From positions 1-64,000 of the forward strand of contig CACCBF010000007.1 of NCBI GenBank assembly GCA_902544135.1: a DNA stretch of 64,000 bases, read 5' to 3'. Of this stretch, positions 41,246 through 50,500 are shown one piece after another. The notes beneath the pieces are model-generated. The model worked only from the letters and a program-made list of their open reading frames with translations, was not told the DNA's origin and ran no database searches. The stretch is from an uncultured Pelagibacteraceae bacterium (lineage in GTDB: Bacteria; Pseudomonadota; Alphaproteobacteria; Pelagibacterales; Pelagibacteraceae). A program made the translations under genes and the position numbers. Every line of letters starts with the position of its first letter. The first letter of the stretch is position 1.

Positions 41246-41894
41246 TTCTATATTAAATCAATCCAAAAAGTATGATTTCCCATTTGATCATTGGGAATAT
41301 AATAATGCTTTAAGTGAAAATGCAATTCAGGAAATAATTACAGCGGATATACCAGATGTAAGCAAACATAACCTATCTTACGATGGTACAAGAGCAATCG
41401 ACGGTGGAGCTGCAGAATTTAGAGAGGGAATTGCATCTGGTGGTAAAGCAATAAAATTTAGATGCTTTGTTACAAAAGAAAACTCAGCACAATTTCCAAA
41501 CTTAGTTAGATTTATAAATGAATTACAATCCAAAGAAACCTATGAGTCAATTTCAAAAATGATTAACAAAGATCTTTCCAATTCTTATGTAAGAGTTGAG
41601 GTTATCTGTGATCGTGAAGGTTTCTGGTTGAAACCTCACTGTGATATAAAAGAAAAACTAATGTCAGGACTAATTTTTGTAAATAAGGAAAATGAGTCTG
41701 AAGATTTAGGTACCGATTTTTACAATAATAAATTAGAGAAAGTTAAGACAGTGCCATATAAGCATAATTATGGTTATTTGTTTTCAAGTGGCCCAAATAC
41801 TTGGCACGGAATGGAAAAGAAAAAAATAGTTAAAGAGAGAAGATGTATTCAAGTAAATTATGTAACATTCAAAACTGATTGGAAAGTTGAATAA
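41232..41894 (+). CDS. Probable 2-oxoglutarate/Fe(II)-dependent dioxygenase
   Basis: A 220-residue protein with the double-stranded beta-helix layout of 2OG-Fe(II) oxygenases. The HxD motif is in WLKPHCDIKEK. A distal His is in GPNTWHGMEKKKI, and an Arg that could bind 2-oxoglutarate follows in ERRCIQVNYV. No signal peptide is present. Substrate cannot be read; relatives are often found in sugar or envelope gene clusters. It overlaps the ELM1-like gene and so likely shares its transcript. Confidence 0.65.
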   Translation: MTFLNSILNQSKKYDFPFDHWEYNNALSENAIQEIITADIPDVSKHNLSYDGTRAIDGGAAEFREGIASGGKAIKFRCFVTKENSAQFPNLVRFINELQSKETYESISKMINKDLSNSYVRVEVICDREGFWLKPHCDIKEKLMSGLIFVNKENESEDLGTDFYNNKLEKVKTVPYKHNYGYLFSSGPNTWHGMEKKKIVKERRCIQVNYVTFKTDWKVE

Positions 41895-41920
41895 TATGTA
41901 ATTTTAAAAAATTTAATAAC

Positions 41921-42160
41921 TTAAAACAGACAAGAATAAGCTCCCAAAACAAATAATGTTACAAAAGTAAAACATATACCAGAAACAGCTTTTACCTGAT
42001 CACCATCTTCATTAGGATTATCTTTACTATAAAGTCTCCAGTAACCTTCATTATTATTTTTATTAGAAAAATTATCTAAACTATTTTCAATATATTCACT
42101 GATATCCGAGCTTCTAACTGCATCGTGAAATTGGTTGCTTTTAAGGTTCTCTGTACTCAT
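41921..42160 (-). CDS. Small hypothetical protein with C-terminal membrane helix
   Basis: I do not recognise this gene. From the ATG at 42160 it gives 79 residues: a polar, Asn/Ser/Asp-rich N-terminus and one C-terminal hydrophobic helix (ISGIC-like start, FTFVTLFVLGAYSCLF), that is a tail-anchored layout. A longer frame from 42238 exists but adds an unrelated hydrophobic stretch. No clear ribosome binding site is seen. It lies at the left edge of the pilus locus. Confidence 0.45.
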   Translation of the reverse strand: MSTENLKSNQFHDAVRSSDISEYIENSLDNFSNKNNNEGYWRLYSKDNPNEDGDQVKAVSGICFTFVTLFVLGAYSCLF

Positions 42161-42299
42161 ATTTTTTTTTAATAATTCTAAAATAAAATAAAAAAAGAGT
42201 CCTAGGTAATATTTGCTAAAGTTACCATTTTGGGTCAAAAAGATTGATAAATCGTATTTATATATTGATAGTTGAATTTATTAATTTATTTAATTACCG

Positions 42300-42641
42300 A
42301 TGATTATAAAATATTTAAGTTTTTTGGTAGGTTTGATCTGGTCTTACTCTTTAATTAAAACACAATCTATTTTTAGTAAAAAAGCAGGTCTAATCTTTAA
42401 ATTGTTTATCTCCAAGGTTTCTTGGTTAACTCTAATTGTGGCAATTTATTTTGGGTATAAAAATTTTTCTGTTGAGTACATTTTGGCAGGTATTATTTTC
42501 TCTATTATTTTAGTTCATCTTGGATTTAAATTTTTAGGTAAATATTTAAAGTCAAAATTTAGTGAAAAACAACTTACTACTACAAAAACATTTTTTGAAT
42601 ATTCATTAATAGCTTGGGTTTTATATTATATTTTTTATTAA
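42300..42641 (+). CDS. Small multi-pass membrane protein, unknown
   Basis: A 113-residue, almost entirely hydrophobic protein with about four predicted membrane helices: IIKYLSFLVGLIWSYSLI, VSWLTLIVAIYFGY, VEYILAGIIFSIILVHLGFKF and FFEYSLIAWVLYYIFY. I recognise no family. It lies 72 bases before pilT on the same strand, so it could be cotranscribed, though an imperfect hairpin lies between. Confidence 0.55.
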   Translation: MIIKYLSFLVGLIWSYSLIKTQSIFSKKAGLIFKLFISKVSWLTLIVAIYFGYKNFSVEYILAGIIFSIILVHLGFKFLGKYLKSKFSEKQLTTTKTFFEYSLIAWVLYYIFY

Positions 42642-42713
42642 TAATGAACTATTTTGCTCAAACTGAGCTAAGTTAATATTGTTTTTTCTAATAATTATAT
42701 ATAAATATTTGTT

Positions 42714-43727
42714 ATGTTTGAAAAATTAGAAGAACTTGCAAAAAATAATAAAAAAATTTCTGACTTTCATATTAGAAGTGGTTGGCCTTTAGCTTATCGT
42801 CAAACTGGCGAAATTCATAAAATTCAAGAGGTTGTAGTTAAAGCCCAGGATCTTCAAGATTTATTATCAACAAACTGTAATGAAATTGAAATGAATAGAT
42901 TTAAGGATACTCATGAATTAGATTCCTCAGTAACTTTGAGTGGACTAAGATTTAGAGCAAACTTTTACAAAACTATTCATGGTCCTGCTGCAGTATTAAG
43001 AAGAGTTGAGAGTGTAATTCCGACGATGGATCAATTTGACCTACCGCCTGTTCTTTATGATATCATCGATATGCATAAAGGTTTAGTTTTAGTGACAGGT
43101 CCAACAGGTTCGGGTAAGTCAACAACCCTTGCAGCAATAGTTAATGAAATTAACAAGACAAGAACTTCAAATATTATAACGGTTGAAGATCCAGTTGAAT
43201 TTATTCATAAAGATATAAAGAGTATTGTTTCTCACAGAGAGGTTGGAAAACAAACTCAATCTTTTGCTAGCGCATTAAAAGCCGCATTGAGAGAAGATCC
43301 AGATGTTATATTAGTAGGTGAGATGAGAGATCTTGAAACAGTTTCACTTGCTTTAACTGCAGCTGAGACGGGTCACCTTGTTTTTGGAACTTTGCACACA
43401 AGTGGTGCCCCAAGTACCATAAACAGAATCATAGACGTATTTCCCCCAGAACAACAAGCGCAGATTAGAGCTCAAATTTCTACATCTTTAAAAATGGTTG
43501 TAACCCAAAGACTTCTAAAAACAAAAGACGGGCAAGGTCGTTGTGGTGCCTTTGAAGTAATGAAATGTACTGCACCAATTCAAAACTTAATACGAGAATC
43601 TAAAATCCACCAAATACCAAGCATCATGCAGACCGCCGTTAAGGAAGGAATGATTACAATGACAAAATCATTAGAGGAACTTGTCAAAGCAGGTAAAATT
43701 GATGCATCGGCTGGTAGAGAACAATAA
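42714..43727 (+). CDS. pilT: Type IV pilus retraction ATPase PilT
   Basis: Hexameric motor that depolymerises type IV pili. The 337 residues contain Walker A (LVTGPTGSGKSTTLAAIV), the Asp box (ITVEDPVEFIHKD), Walker B (DPDVILVGEMRDLETV) and the His box (TGHLVFGTLHTSGAPST). The C-terminal APIQNLIRESKIHQIPS corresponds to the AIRNLIRE retraction motif of PilT. It lacks the zinc Cys motif and the N-terminal extension of PilB-type ATPases. It overlaps the first minor pilin gene. Confidence 0.95.
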   Translation: MFEKLEELAKNNKKISDFHIRSGWPLAYRQTGEIHKIQEVVVKAQDLQDLLSTNCNEIEMNRFKDTHELDSSVTLSGLRFRANFYKTIHGPAAVLRRVESVIPTMDQFDLPPVLYDIIDMHKGLVLVTGPTGSGKSTTLAAIVNEINKTRTSNIITVEDPVEFIHKDIKSIVSHREVGKQTQSFASALKAALREDPDVILVGEMRDLETVSLALTAAETGHLVFGTLHTSGAPSTINRIIDVFPPEQQAQIRAQISTSLKMVVTQRLLKTKDGQGRCGAFEVMKCTAPIQNLIRESKIHQIPSIMQTAVKEGMITMTKSLEELVKAGKIDASAGREQ

Positions 43728-44385
43728 AGGTTTTACAACTTTAGAAGTTATAGTTGTGCTATGTATTGTAGGCGTTCTGGCAGCTATTTCTTATCCACGA
43801 ATATCAGATTGGAATAAAGCTAGAGCAGTGCAATCAGATGTTCTTAAAGCATTTAATGTGTTTGATAAAATAAATTCACAAGTACAAAGAGGACTATATG
43901 CTTTTGTTCAAGTTTACATAATTAATGAGGTTTCAGATGATGCTGGTACTTCTATTACAATTACATCAAGAGGAATAACAGCTGATACATTAGGTGACAA
44001 AATTACTTCAGGAGCTTTTAGAAATGCATCTGAAAGATGCTCTGCAGATATAGCTGACTGGGATCATGATGGCACCATATCTGATAGGCCTGAGGTGTCT
44101 AGTGTAGTTTTAGATAACCTTGAAACAATTTTACCCGCTGACGCTGAGGAAGGAGTATGTTTTTCTAAAGACGGAAGATGGTATAGTACTACTGATGGTT
44201 TAGCGGGAGTAAATTTTTTAGAACTATTTGGTACAGGAGGTCTTTGTGATAGGCATTTAAATCCTAGGGACAAAATGGATATACGAAGAGGTCCTCAATG
44301 TGATTATCGAATTATTTGGTCAAGATTTGGAAATATAAAACTTGAAAAATGGGCTGAAGTAAAAGGAGATTGGGTTACTCAATAG
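43702..44385 (+). CDS. Type IV minor pilin, FimU/GspH-like
   Basis: Prepilin-type protein. The leader MHRLVENNKG is followed by the mature end FTTLEVIVVLCIVGVLAA, with Glu at mature position 5, a typical class III signal processed by PilD. A soluble domain of about 190 residues follows with Cys pairs and an acidic loop (DWDHDGTISD). I start at the ATG at 43702, 26 bases inside pilT. An in-frame TTG at 43681 is possible. Position before pilV, pilW and pilX matches fimU in Pseudomonas. No evidence shows it is the major pilin. Confidence 0.82.
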   Translation: MHRLVENNKGFTTLEVIVVLCIVGVLAAISYPRISDWNKARAVQSDVLKAFNVFDKINSQVQRGLYAFVQVYIINEVSDDAGTSITITSRGITADTLGDKITSGAFRNASERCSADIADWDHDGTISDRPEVSSVVLDNLETILPADAEEGVCFSKDGRWYSTTDGLAGVNFLELFGTGGLCDRHLNPRDKMDIRRGPQCDYRIIWSRFGNIKLEKWAEVKGDWVTQ

Positions 44386-44386
44386 A

Positions 44387-45124
44387 ATGAAGAATAATAA
44401 AGAAAAAGGAATGAGTATATTAGAGGCAATTGTTGCAAGCGTAATAGTTGGTATTGGTTTCATAGGAATTTTTCAAATGGTTGGCTATGCAGTAAATTCT
44501 ATTGATGTTTCAGGAGAGAGATCAAAAGCTGGACATTTAGTTGGAATGATTGCAGAAGGAGTGCTCGGTTATAAAGATACTTATGTGGGGGTAAGTGAAG
44601 ATGATGAACAAGCATTGATTTTTGAGGATGGTAAAGCATTTATGCCATCAGAGTTAGATCGAAAAGCGTGTGCAAAATTTGTACAATTTTATACGAATTT
44701 GGATTTTGATGAAACTGAGGATACTAATGCTTGTGGATCAGACACTAAGCTTAATAATATAAATACTATCATAAATACGGATAGATGCTCGACAGAAGAT
44801 AAGTTGCCTCTTTATAAAAAAGATGAGGCATCAGTTTGGGGAGGAAAAAGTGCTGCTTCAAACCAAATACTGAAATGGCAGGCAATTTTAAATCAAGATC
44901 AATTAATTAAATGTAAAACCGAAAAAGATACAAAGTCAATTAAGATGTTTGATATGTGTCGTTGGTCCTCAAATAAATGTACATATACTAATAATAATAT
45001 ATTTGATGATCGAATGTATGTAGGAAGAATTCAATTCAATTTAAATGATGGAAAAAAAAGAAGATTTTTATATTTCCAAGCAGACTATGAGCCTAAATAT
45101 CAAGCTAGAGGAGCTGAAGAATGA
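44387..45124 (+). CDS. pilV: Type IV minor pilin PilV-like
   Basis: The 245-residue protein has a short leader MKNNKEKG and the mature end MSILEAIVASVIVGIGFIG, with Glu5 and the Val/Ile-rich helix typical of PilV. The soluble part is rich in Asp, Asn and Cys (at least six Cys), so disulfides are likely. It starts one base after the FimU-like gene and overlaps pilW by four bases (ATGA), so the four minor pilins are translationally coupled. Confidence 0.82.
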   Translation: MKNNKEKGMSILEAIVASVIVGIGFIGIFQMVGYAVNSIDVSGERSKAGHLVGMIAEGVLGYKDTYVGVSEDDEQALIFEDGKAFMPSELDRKACAKFVQFYTNLDFDETEDTNACGSDTKLNNINTIINTDRCSTEDKLPLYKKDEASVWGGKSAASNQILKWQAILNQDQLIKCKTEKDTKSIKMFDMCRWSSNKCTYTNNNIFDDRMYVGRIQFNLNDGKKRRFLYFQADYEPKYQARGAEE

Positions 45125-46098
45125 TAAGAACTCATCAAAACGCAGGAGTTAGTTTGATAGAGATGCTTATAGGTATCGTCATATCCGCAATAATAATTGG
45201 TGCAATGTACACCACTTATTCAGTAATAAACCAAACTTATTCAAGGGTATCGGATGTTGCTGGTATTAGTAAGTCAGGAAGAGATATAGTTTCCATGATA
45301 ATGAGAGACGTAAGGATGGCCGGTTTTAAATATTACTATGGTTACAATGCTGAGAATGAAGCAAGAACTGAAGCAAAGAGAATTCCAAGAATTGACTATC
45401 TACGATTTGTCCCTGGTGCTTCTGATGAAAAAAAAGGCCATGAACCAGTTGTTATTTATAGAAATAGACTTGGGGATGCAACTAGATTGTCTGATCAAGA
45501 CCCTGTTGTTCCTGGATATACTTTGATTGATGAACCAATAAATGATGTTTGCTGTGATCAAATCCATATTGTTTATGGAGACTTTGATGCAAACGCTGAT
45601 ATTGATGCTGGAGAACAATTTTATACAAGATATAAGATTTCTTATTTTGCCCATGCTATGCAAAAAGATAATGACAAATTTTATGGAGTTTTTAGATCAA
45701 AGAAATATTGGAAACAGGCTATAGATGATCCAGAAGGAGGAGAATGGGTTGTCAATAATTGTCCTCCAGAAAATGATTGTTACTCAGGTCAGTTAGTAAG
45801 AGAATATTTATCCGACATGTCATTTGTTGCTATGGATAAATTTGGTAGAGCAGTGGATGCAGATCCAAAAGATCCTGAAAATATTTATAATATTCGATCG
45901 GTTGATATTACTTTAACATTTAGATCAGCTTCAAAATCTGGATTTTTTAAAAATCTCAGGCAGGGAACAAAAAGACAAATTTTATCACTAGGAAGAGAAG
46001 CTGCAGAATTTACTGGCGAAGATGCTGCTTTCAAAAGAGATCCAATTTTTTTAACAGTGCATACAAGAAACTTGGGTGGAATAGGAATGACTAATTAA
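45121..46098 (+). CDS. pilW: Type IV minor pilin PilW-like
   Basis: The 325-residue protein starts MIRTHQNAG and the mature end VSLIEMLIGIVISAIIIGAM, with Glu5. The segment SKSGRDIVSMIMRDVRMAGF is the amphipathic part seen in PilW and GspJ proteins. In Pseudomonas the equivalent protein is part of the priming complex at the pilus tip. The stop overlaps the pilX start as TAATG. Confidence 0.84.
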   Translation: MIRTHQNAGVSLIEMLIGIVISAIIIGAMYTTYSVINQTYSRVSDVAGISKSGRDIVSMIMRDVRMAGFKYYYGYNAENEARTEAKRIPRIDYLRFVPGASDEKKGHEPVVIYRNRLGDATRLSDQDPVVPGYTLIDEPINDVCCDQIHIVYGDFDANADIDAGEQFYTRYKISYFAHAMQKDNDKFYGVFRSKKYWKQAIDDPEGGEWVVNNCPPENDCYSGQLVREYLSDMSFVAMDKFGRAVDADPKDPENIYNIRSVDITLTFRSASKSGFFKNLRQGTKRQILSLGREAAEFTGEDAAFKRDPIFLTVHTRNLGGIGMTN

Positions 46099-46994
46099 TG
46101 AATAATAATAAAGAAAAAGGATTTGCATTAGTTTTATCAATTGTACTTTTAATAGTAATGTCTTTGATGGGCGGTTCATTAATAGTTATTTCATCAGGGG
46201 ATCACCAAAGTAATAATAGTAGCGATCAGTACCAGCAAACTTTTTATGTTGCTGAAGCTGGTCTTTTAGAGGGAGAGAAATGGATCTTGGATAAATATCT
46301 TGGACCTTGGATGAATAGCATGCCCAGTGATAATGATGTCCTCGGAGATCCTCCTGCAGAACCTGGTCCATTAGCAGTCTGGAATATTAAAAATGAGATA
46401 TGGCAGGATACAAAAACTGAGTACACAAGCAAATCAGAAAATGGTTTCTTTAGACATACATTTATACGAGGGCCAGCTCAAAATGATACAAAAGTTGCTA
46501 GAGATAGCTCACAATGCTTAATGAGTTTTAAAAACATAGATACAGATGAAGATGATAACGTATCAATTATTGGAAAAGGCCAACTTCCAGTTGAAAAAAG
46601 TTTTTTGGATATCGTTGGACCACTTCTATGCACAGGAACAAATGCGGAATGTTTAGATCCTGACAGTACAAGTTTTAACACTGATGATGAAGTAGTTAAT
46701 GAGAGAGGCGATAATCCTAGGGATTTTGAAGAAAAAGAAAAATTTATTCGTGCAGAATTTAATTTCTTAAAAAGATTTGCTTATGAATATTTTATCGTAA
46801 ATGTGGGGGCAGCTGCATATAGAAATGATGGATCTAGTGTTGCAACAGACGTCAGTAATGTTGACTCACAAGGAACAGCATATAAAATATATTCCTGTGG
46901 GATTCTTTATGGGCCAGGAGGCAGAGGAGAATACCACAATGGAGAGGTTGAAATTTTAATACCTTTAGAAAGTATTGTGGTAATGCCGACATAA
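46098..46994 (+). CDS. pilX: Type IV minor pilin PilX-like
   Basis: The 298-residue protein has leader MNNNKEKG and the mature end FALVLSIVLLIVMSLMGGSL. Position 5 is Leu, not Glu, as in PilX and GspK, which cap pseudopilin assemblies. The conserved segment QTFYVAEAGLLEGEKW (the YxAEAGL pattern) follows. The rest is a large globular domain. It lies directly after pilW and before an unknown secreted protein and PilY1. Confidence 0.84.
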   Translation: MNNNKEKGFALVLSIVLLIVMSLMGGSLIVISSGDHQSNNSSDQYQQTFYVAEAGLLEGEKWILDKYLGPWMNSMPSDNDVLGDPPAEPGPLAVWNIKNEIWQDTKTEYTSKSENGFFRHTFIRGPAQNDTKVARDSSQCLMSFKNIDTDEDDNVSIIGKGQLPVEKSFLDIVGPLLCTGTNAECLDPDSTSFNTDDEVVNERGDNPRDFEEKEKFIRAEFNFLKRFAYEYFIVNVGAAAYRNDGSSVATDVSNVDSQGTAYKIYSCGILYGPGGRGEYHNGEVEILIPLESIVVMPT

Positions 46995-46998
46995 AATC

Positions 46999-47535
46999 AT
47001 GAGAAGAAATATATTTTTAATAACTTTATTTTTACTAACTTTTCTAAAATTTAATCCTGTTTATTCTGAAGAATGTGATCTAGAATTTGAAATTGGAGAG
47101 AGTTTTTCAAATGTCACTGAGATGTTAGGTGAGCCTGATATAGATAAGAATATTGAATTAATAGATATGAATCCAAATGCTGAAAAAACAAATTATTGGT
47201 TTGCAACAACGAATTTTAAAAATTGGTGTCCAGACCATCATCCGGAGGAAACTGAAATTAGAATTCACTCTCTAGGTGGAGAAACTGTTATTGGTTATGA
47301 GTTAATTCTTAATAATAATATATCTAAGATAAATGATAAAAAATCTTTTCTCTTTTATTATATTCAAGAAAATTATGGAGAAGAAGCCAAAGAAGTTTTT
47401 GATCCAAAATGGCTTGGACATATTAGTTGGGAGAAGGATAATAAGAAATATTATTATAGTAAAACTTTAAGATTGGATGTTTTGGTCGAGGAAGAATTAA
47501 TAATTACAACTAATGAATATAGGCAGTATTGGTAA
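46999..47535 (+). CDS. Unknown secreted protein between pilX and pilY1
   Basis: A 178-residue protein with a signal peptide (RRNIFLITLFLLTFLKF...YSEE). I do not recognise it with certainty. The segment FEIGESFSNVTEMLGEPD resembles the N-terminal part of SmpA/OmlA (BamE-like) folds, where a GMxxxEVxxxLGxPD motif is common, but the rest does not help. Two Cys residues and many acidic residues suggest a periplasmic fold. It ends in TAATG shared with the pilY1 start, so it is made with PilY1 and may help its export or folding. Confidence 0.7.
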   Translation: MRRNIFLITLFLLTFLKFNPVYSEECDLEFEIGESFSNVTEMLGEPDIDKNIELIDMNPNAEKTNYWFATTNFKNWCPDHHPEETEIRIHSLGGETVIGYELILNNNISKINDKKSFLFYYIQENYGEEAKEVFDPKWLGHISWEKDNKKYYYSKTLRLDVLVEEELIITTNEYRQYW

Positions 47536-50500
47536 TGTTTAAAATGGACTCAATAAAAAGATTATTTTTCTATCTATTTGCATTAGTTATGGCGTTTAAT
47601 CAAAATGCCCTTTCAAAATCATTACCACCGGGTTCAGGTACAGGCGATGTTAAAGCAAATATATTAATTCTTCTTGATACATCAGCTAGTATGAACGGAA
47701 ACCCTTTTGGTGGTGCAGCAATTTATAATCCAAATGATTTAATTTTGCTTAATGATGGTGATGTAATGGTTGGGCAAGCCAGAGGCGCAATTGTAAAATT
47801 TGATTACGACACAGAGGATTTTGATCCAACATTTGTTGATCCTGACGGTGATGGCAAGGGAGATAGGCTATTCCAAGGATCAAACAGTATGCCCTCGTGT
47901 GAATTAGAGACTGGCAGACAAGATAGCAGAGTAAGAACTGTTCGTGAAATGGATAAGTCATCAGATGTAATTGGAGTTTCACCAGCAGGTAAAGAAGTTA
48001 TTTATTCAATCTCGTATGATTATGAGTCTGTTGTAGCTATAGATGCGTCTGGCAATTGCGTAGAGGTTATTAGTAGTGCTGAACTTGGGAAAATGTCTAC
48101 TGGAAGATTTGATAAATTGTATCCACTAGGTTTGGATATTAAAACTATTGATAGCCAAGACCATTTAATTGTAACGGGTCATCAAGAAGTTTGCCTTGAT
48201 GAAAGAAGGGTAGGAAAGAAAAAAAGAAAGAGATGGGTTTGTTTTAGATATAGTCAAGAAGAATTTGTTTTTTCAAGAAATCTCTCGACTGGTAACCAAT
48301 TGCTTTGTCCTGTTAATAGTCTCAATTCAACATTCAGAACCCACTTAAGATCTACAAGTTCAATTTCTATGGATAGTGGAAACAATCTTTACTACGTTGT
48401 TAGCGGAGAAATTTATAAAATTTCAATTTCATCTGATGGCGTAAACTTTTGTCCAAATCTTGAAGCGCCTACACGTTTTCAGAGAAATGTTAATGGCAAT
48501 GTTTACAATCTAGTTGCGAAAATGAGTATTGATCCACAAGATGAAAGTATTATCTATGCAACAAGTAACACCAGCCATACACTGCAAAAATTATCAATTA
48601 ACTCATCGAACATAACTACTACAGCAACTGTTGGGGGGTTCGGTCCAACAGCGTCCACAGCATCAAATGTTCTCTTTAATATACCTATGGGTCTTCATGT
48701 GTCGAATGACAGAGTTTGGGTTGGTAATGCGAAAAATTCAATTCAAGAATTCGATATAAGCGGAGGGTCTATGACTTGGGTTGACGAATTGGGAACTAAA
48801 ATAGTAAGTAGAGCTGAAGGAGCCAAAAGAGCAATTAAAGCAGTTGTTAACGACAGTTCATTAACTAGTGGAGCGTATTTTGGTTATGGATATTGGAACG
48901 CTGGAACAAGAGCAAACGGAAGAGGAGCTAAGGGAAAATGGTTACCGTTTACAGAATATTCTTGTCACAACATGTGTCCCAAGGCAAAAAAATTTCAAAG
49001 ATGTAATGATTTTTGTGATTATTACCGGGGGTGGTCTAACGCTGCCCAACATCCTTCGGGTAAATCTGTCCAATGTGATGACAATTCTTGTATACCTGTA
49101 GGAATTGGACCAAATACATCTAATCGAATAGTTGAAGCTGTTGATAGAATGAAAACAAGATTTGGAACAGATGGTACTGCTTTTTCTCAACTTGCCTACG
49201 AGTATATGTTAGACCCAAATATTGGAATAACTAAAGACGGTCCTGAGTGTCAACTTAACTACGTTATTGTAATAGGTGATGGTATGTGGCAACACCACGA
49301 CCGGGCTTTGAGACAAATTAGAGATTTAAGAATTGATAGTGCAGCAGCGGGGGTAAACAAGGATCGGTTTGGAAATGCAAAAGGAGTTAAGACAATTTTT
49401 ATAGCCTATGGTGGAGGAATAAAAGATAGAGGAGACGAGCAATTTCAAGAAGCAGCAAAAGCTGGTAGTTGTGATGATCCTAATTTTGGTACATCTGCTC
49501 AAACAGATCCAGAATGTAGACAAAGAATTATTGCAGAAAATCCAAAAGAGTTAGTTACAAAATTAAAAAGTGAGATAGAGAGAATCATTGCTAGTAGGCT
49601 CTCATTTTCTGCTCCAGCCATAACTGCTACCGTGCAAGAAGGTGGAGATTTGTTTCAGGGACAATTTTCATTAGCACAAGGACAACAGTGGATAGGACAT
49701 CTAATGAGAAAGGGCGTTACACCAGACGGTTTTGTTATTCATGAGGACCCTGCAAATAATTGGGATGCAGCTAAAAAATTAGCAGACAGGGATATATCTA
49801 CTAGAAAAATTTGGACCCCTCTGCAGGGTAAAAGTTACATAGAAAGTGACTGGAACAACTGGGTTGAAGGAAACAGTTCTGAAATTAATAAATTATTTCA
49901 AATTTTAGGAAACACTGTTACCGATTATCATAAAACGGGTTCTACTTGTCCAGGACCAGATGGAAATGATGATGATATAAAAGGTTTGATTAATTTCGTC
50001 AGAGGTGCGGATTACTTTCTTTACCGCACAGGTAACGACAGATGTTCTGGAAAAGGAGATAAGAGAGAAAATATTCTTGGGGACATATATCATTCTCAGA
50101 TTGTTGAGGTTGGACCTCCAGGCGCAAACACGAACTACACAGCCACAAATCAAGAAGCATACTACAGACAAAAAAATGGTTATGCTAGTTTTGCTTCTAG
50201 TTTAAGCCAAAGGCAAAGAGTTCTTTATGTAGGAGCTAATGATGGAATGTTGCACGCGTTTGATGCTAAAACTGGAGAGGAGCTTTGGGGTTTTGTTCCA
50301 CCGTTCATTGCTGGAAAGTTACCGGAGATGGTAAATGATAACCTAGATCAAGCAATTGGTAATGGAAAAGGCGGTACGAATGCAATATTTGCAGTTGATG
50401 GTTCACCAGTTGTACATGACATGTTTATTAAAGCTGTGAAACCTAATGGGCAGCCAGAGGCAACAAAATCTTGGCGTACTATATTAATGATTCCTTACGG

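Noticed and set aside
42656-42688. Hairpin GCTCA-AAC-TGAGC (42656-42668) followed by a T-run, as a terminator before pilT
   Set aside because: The stem is only five base pairs and the T-run begins about 12 bases later, so it does not fit an intrinsic terminator.
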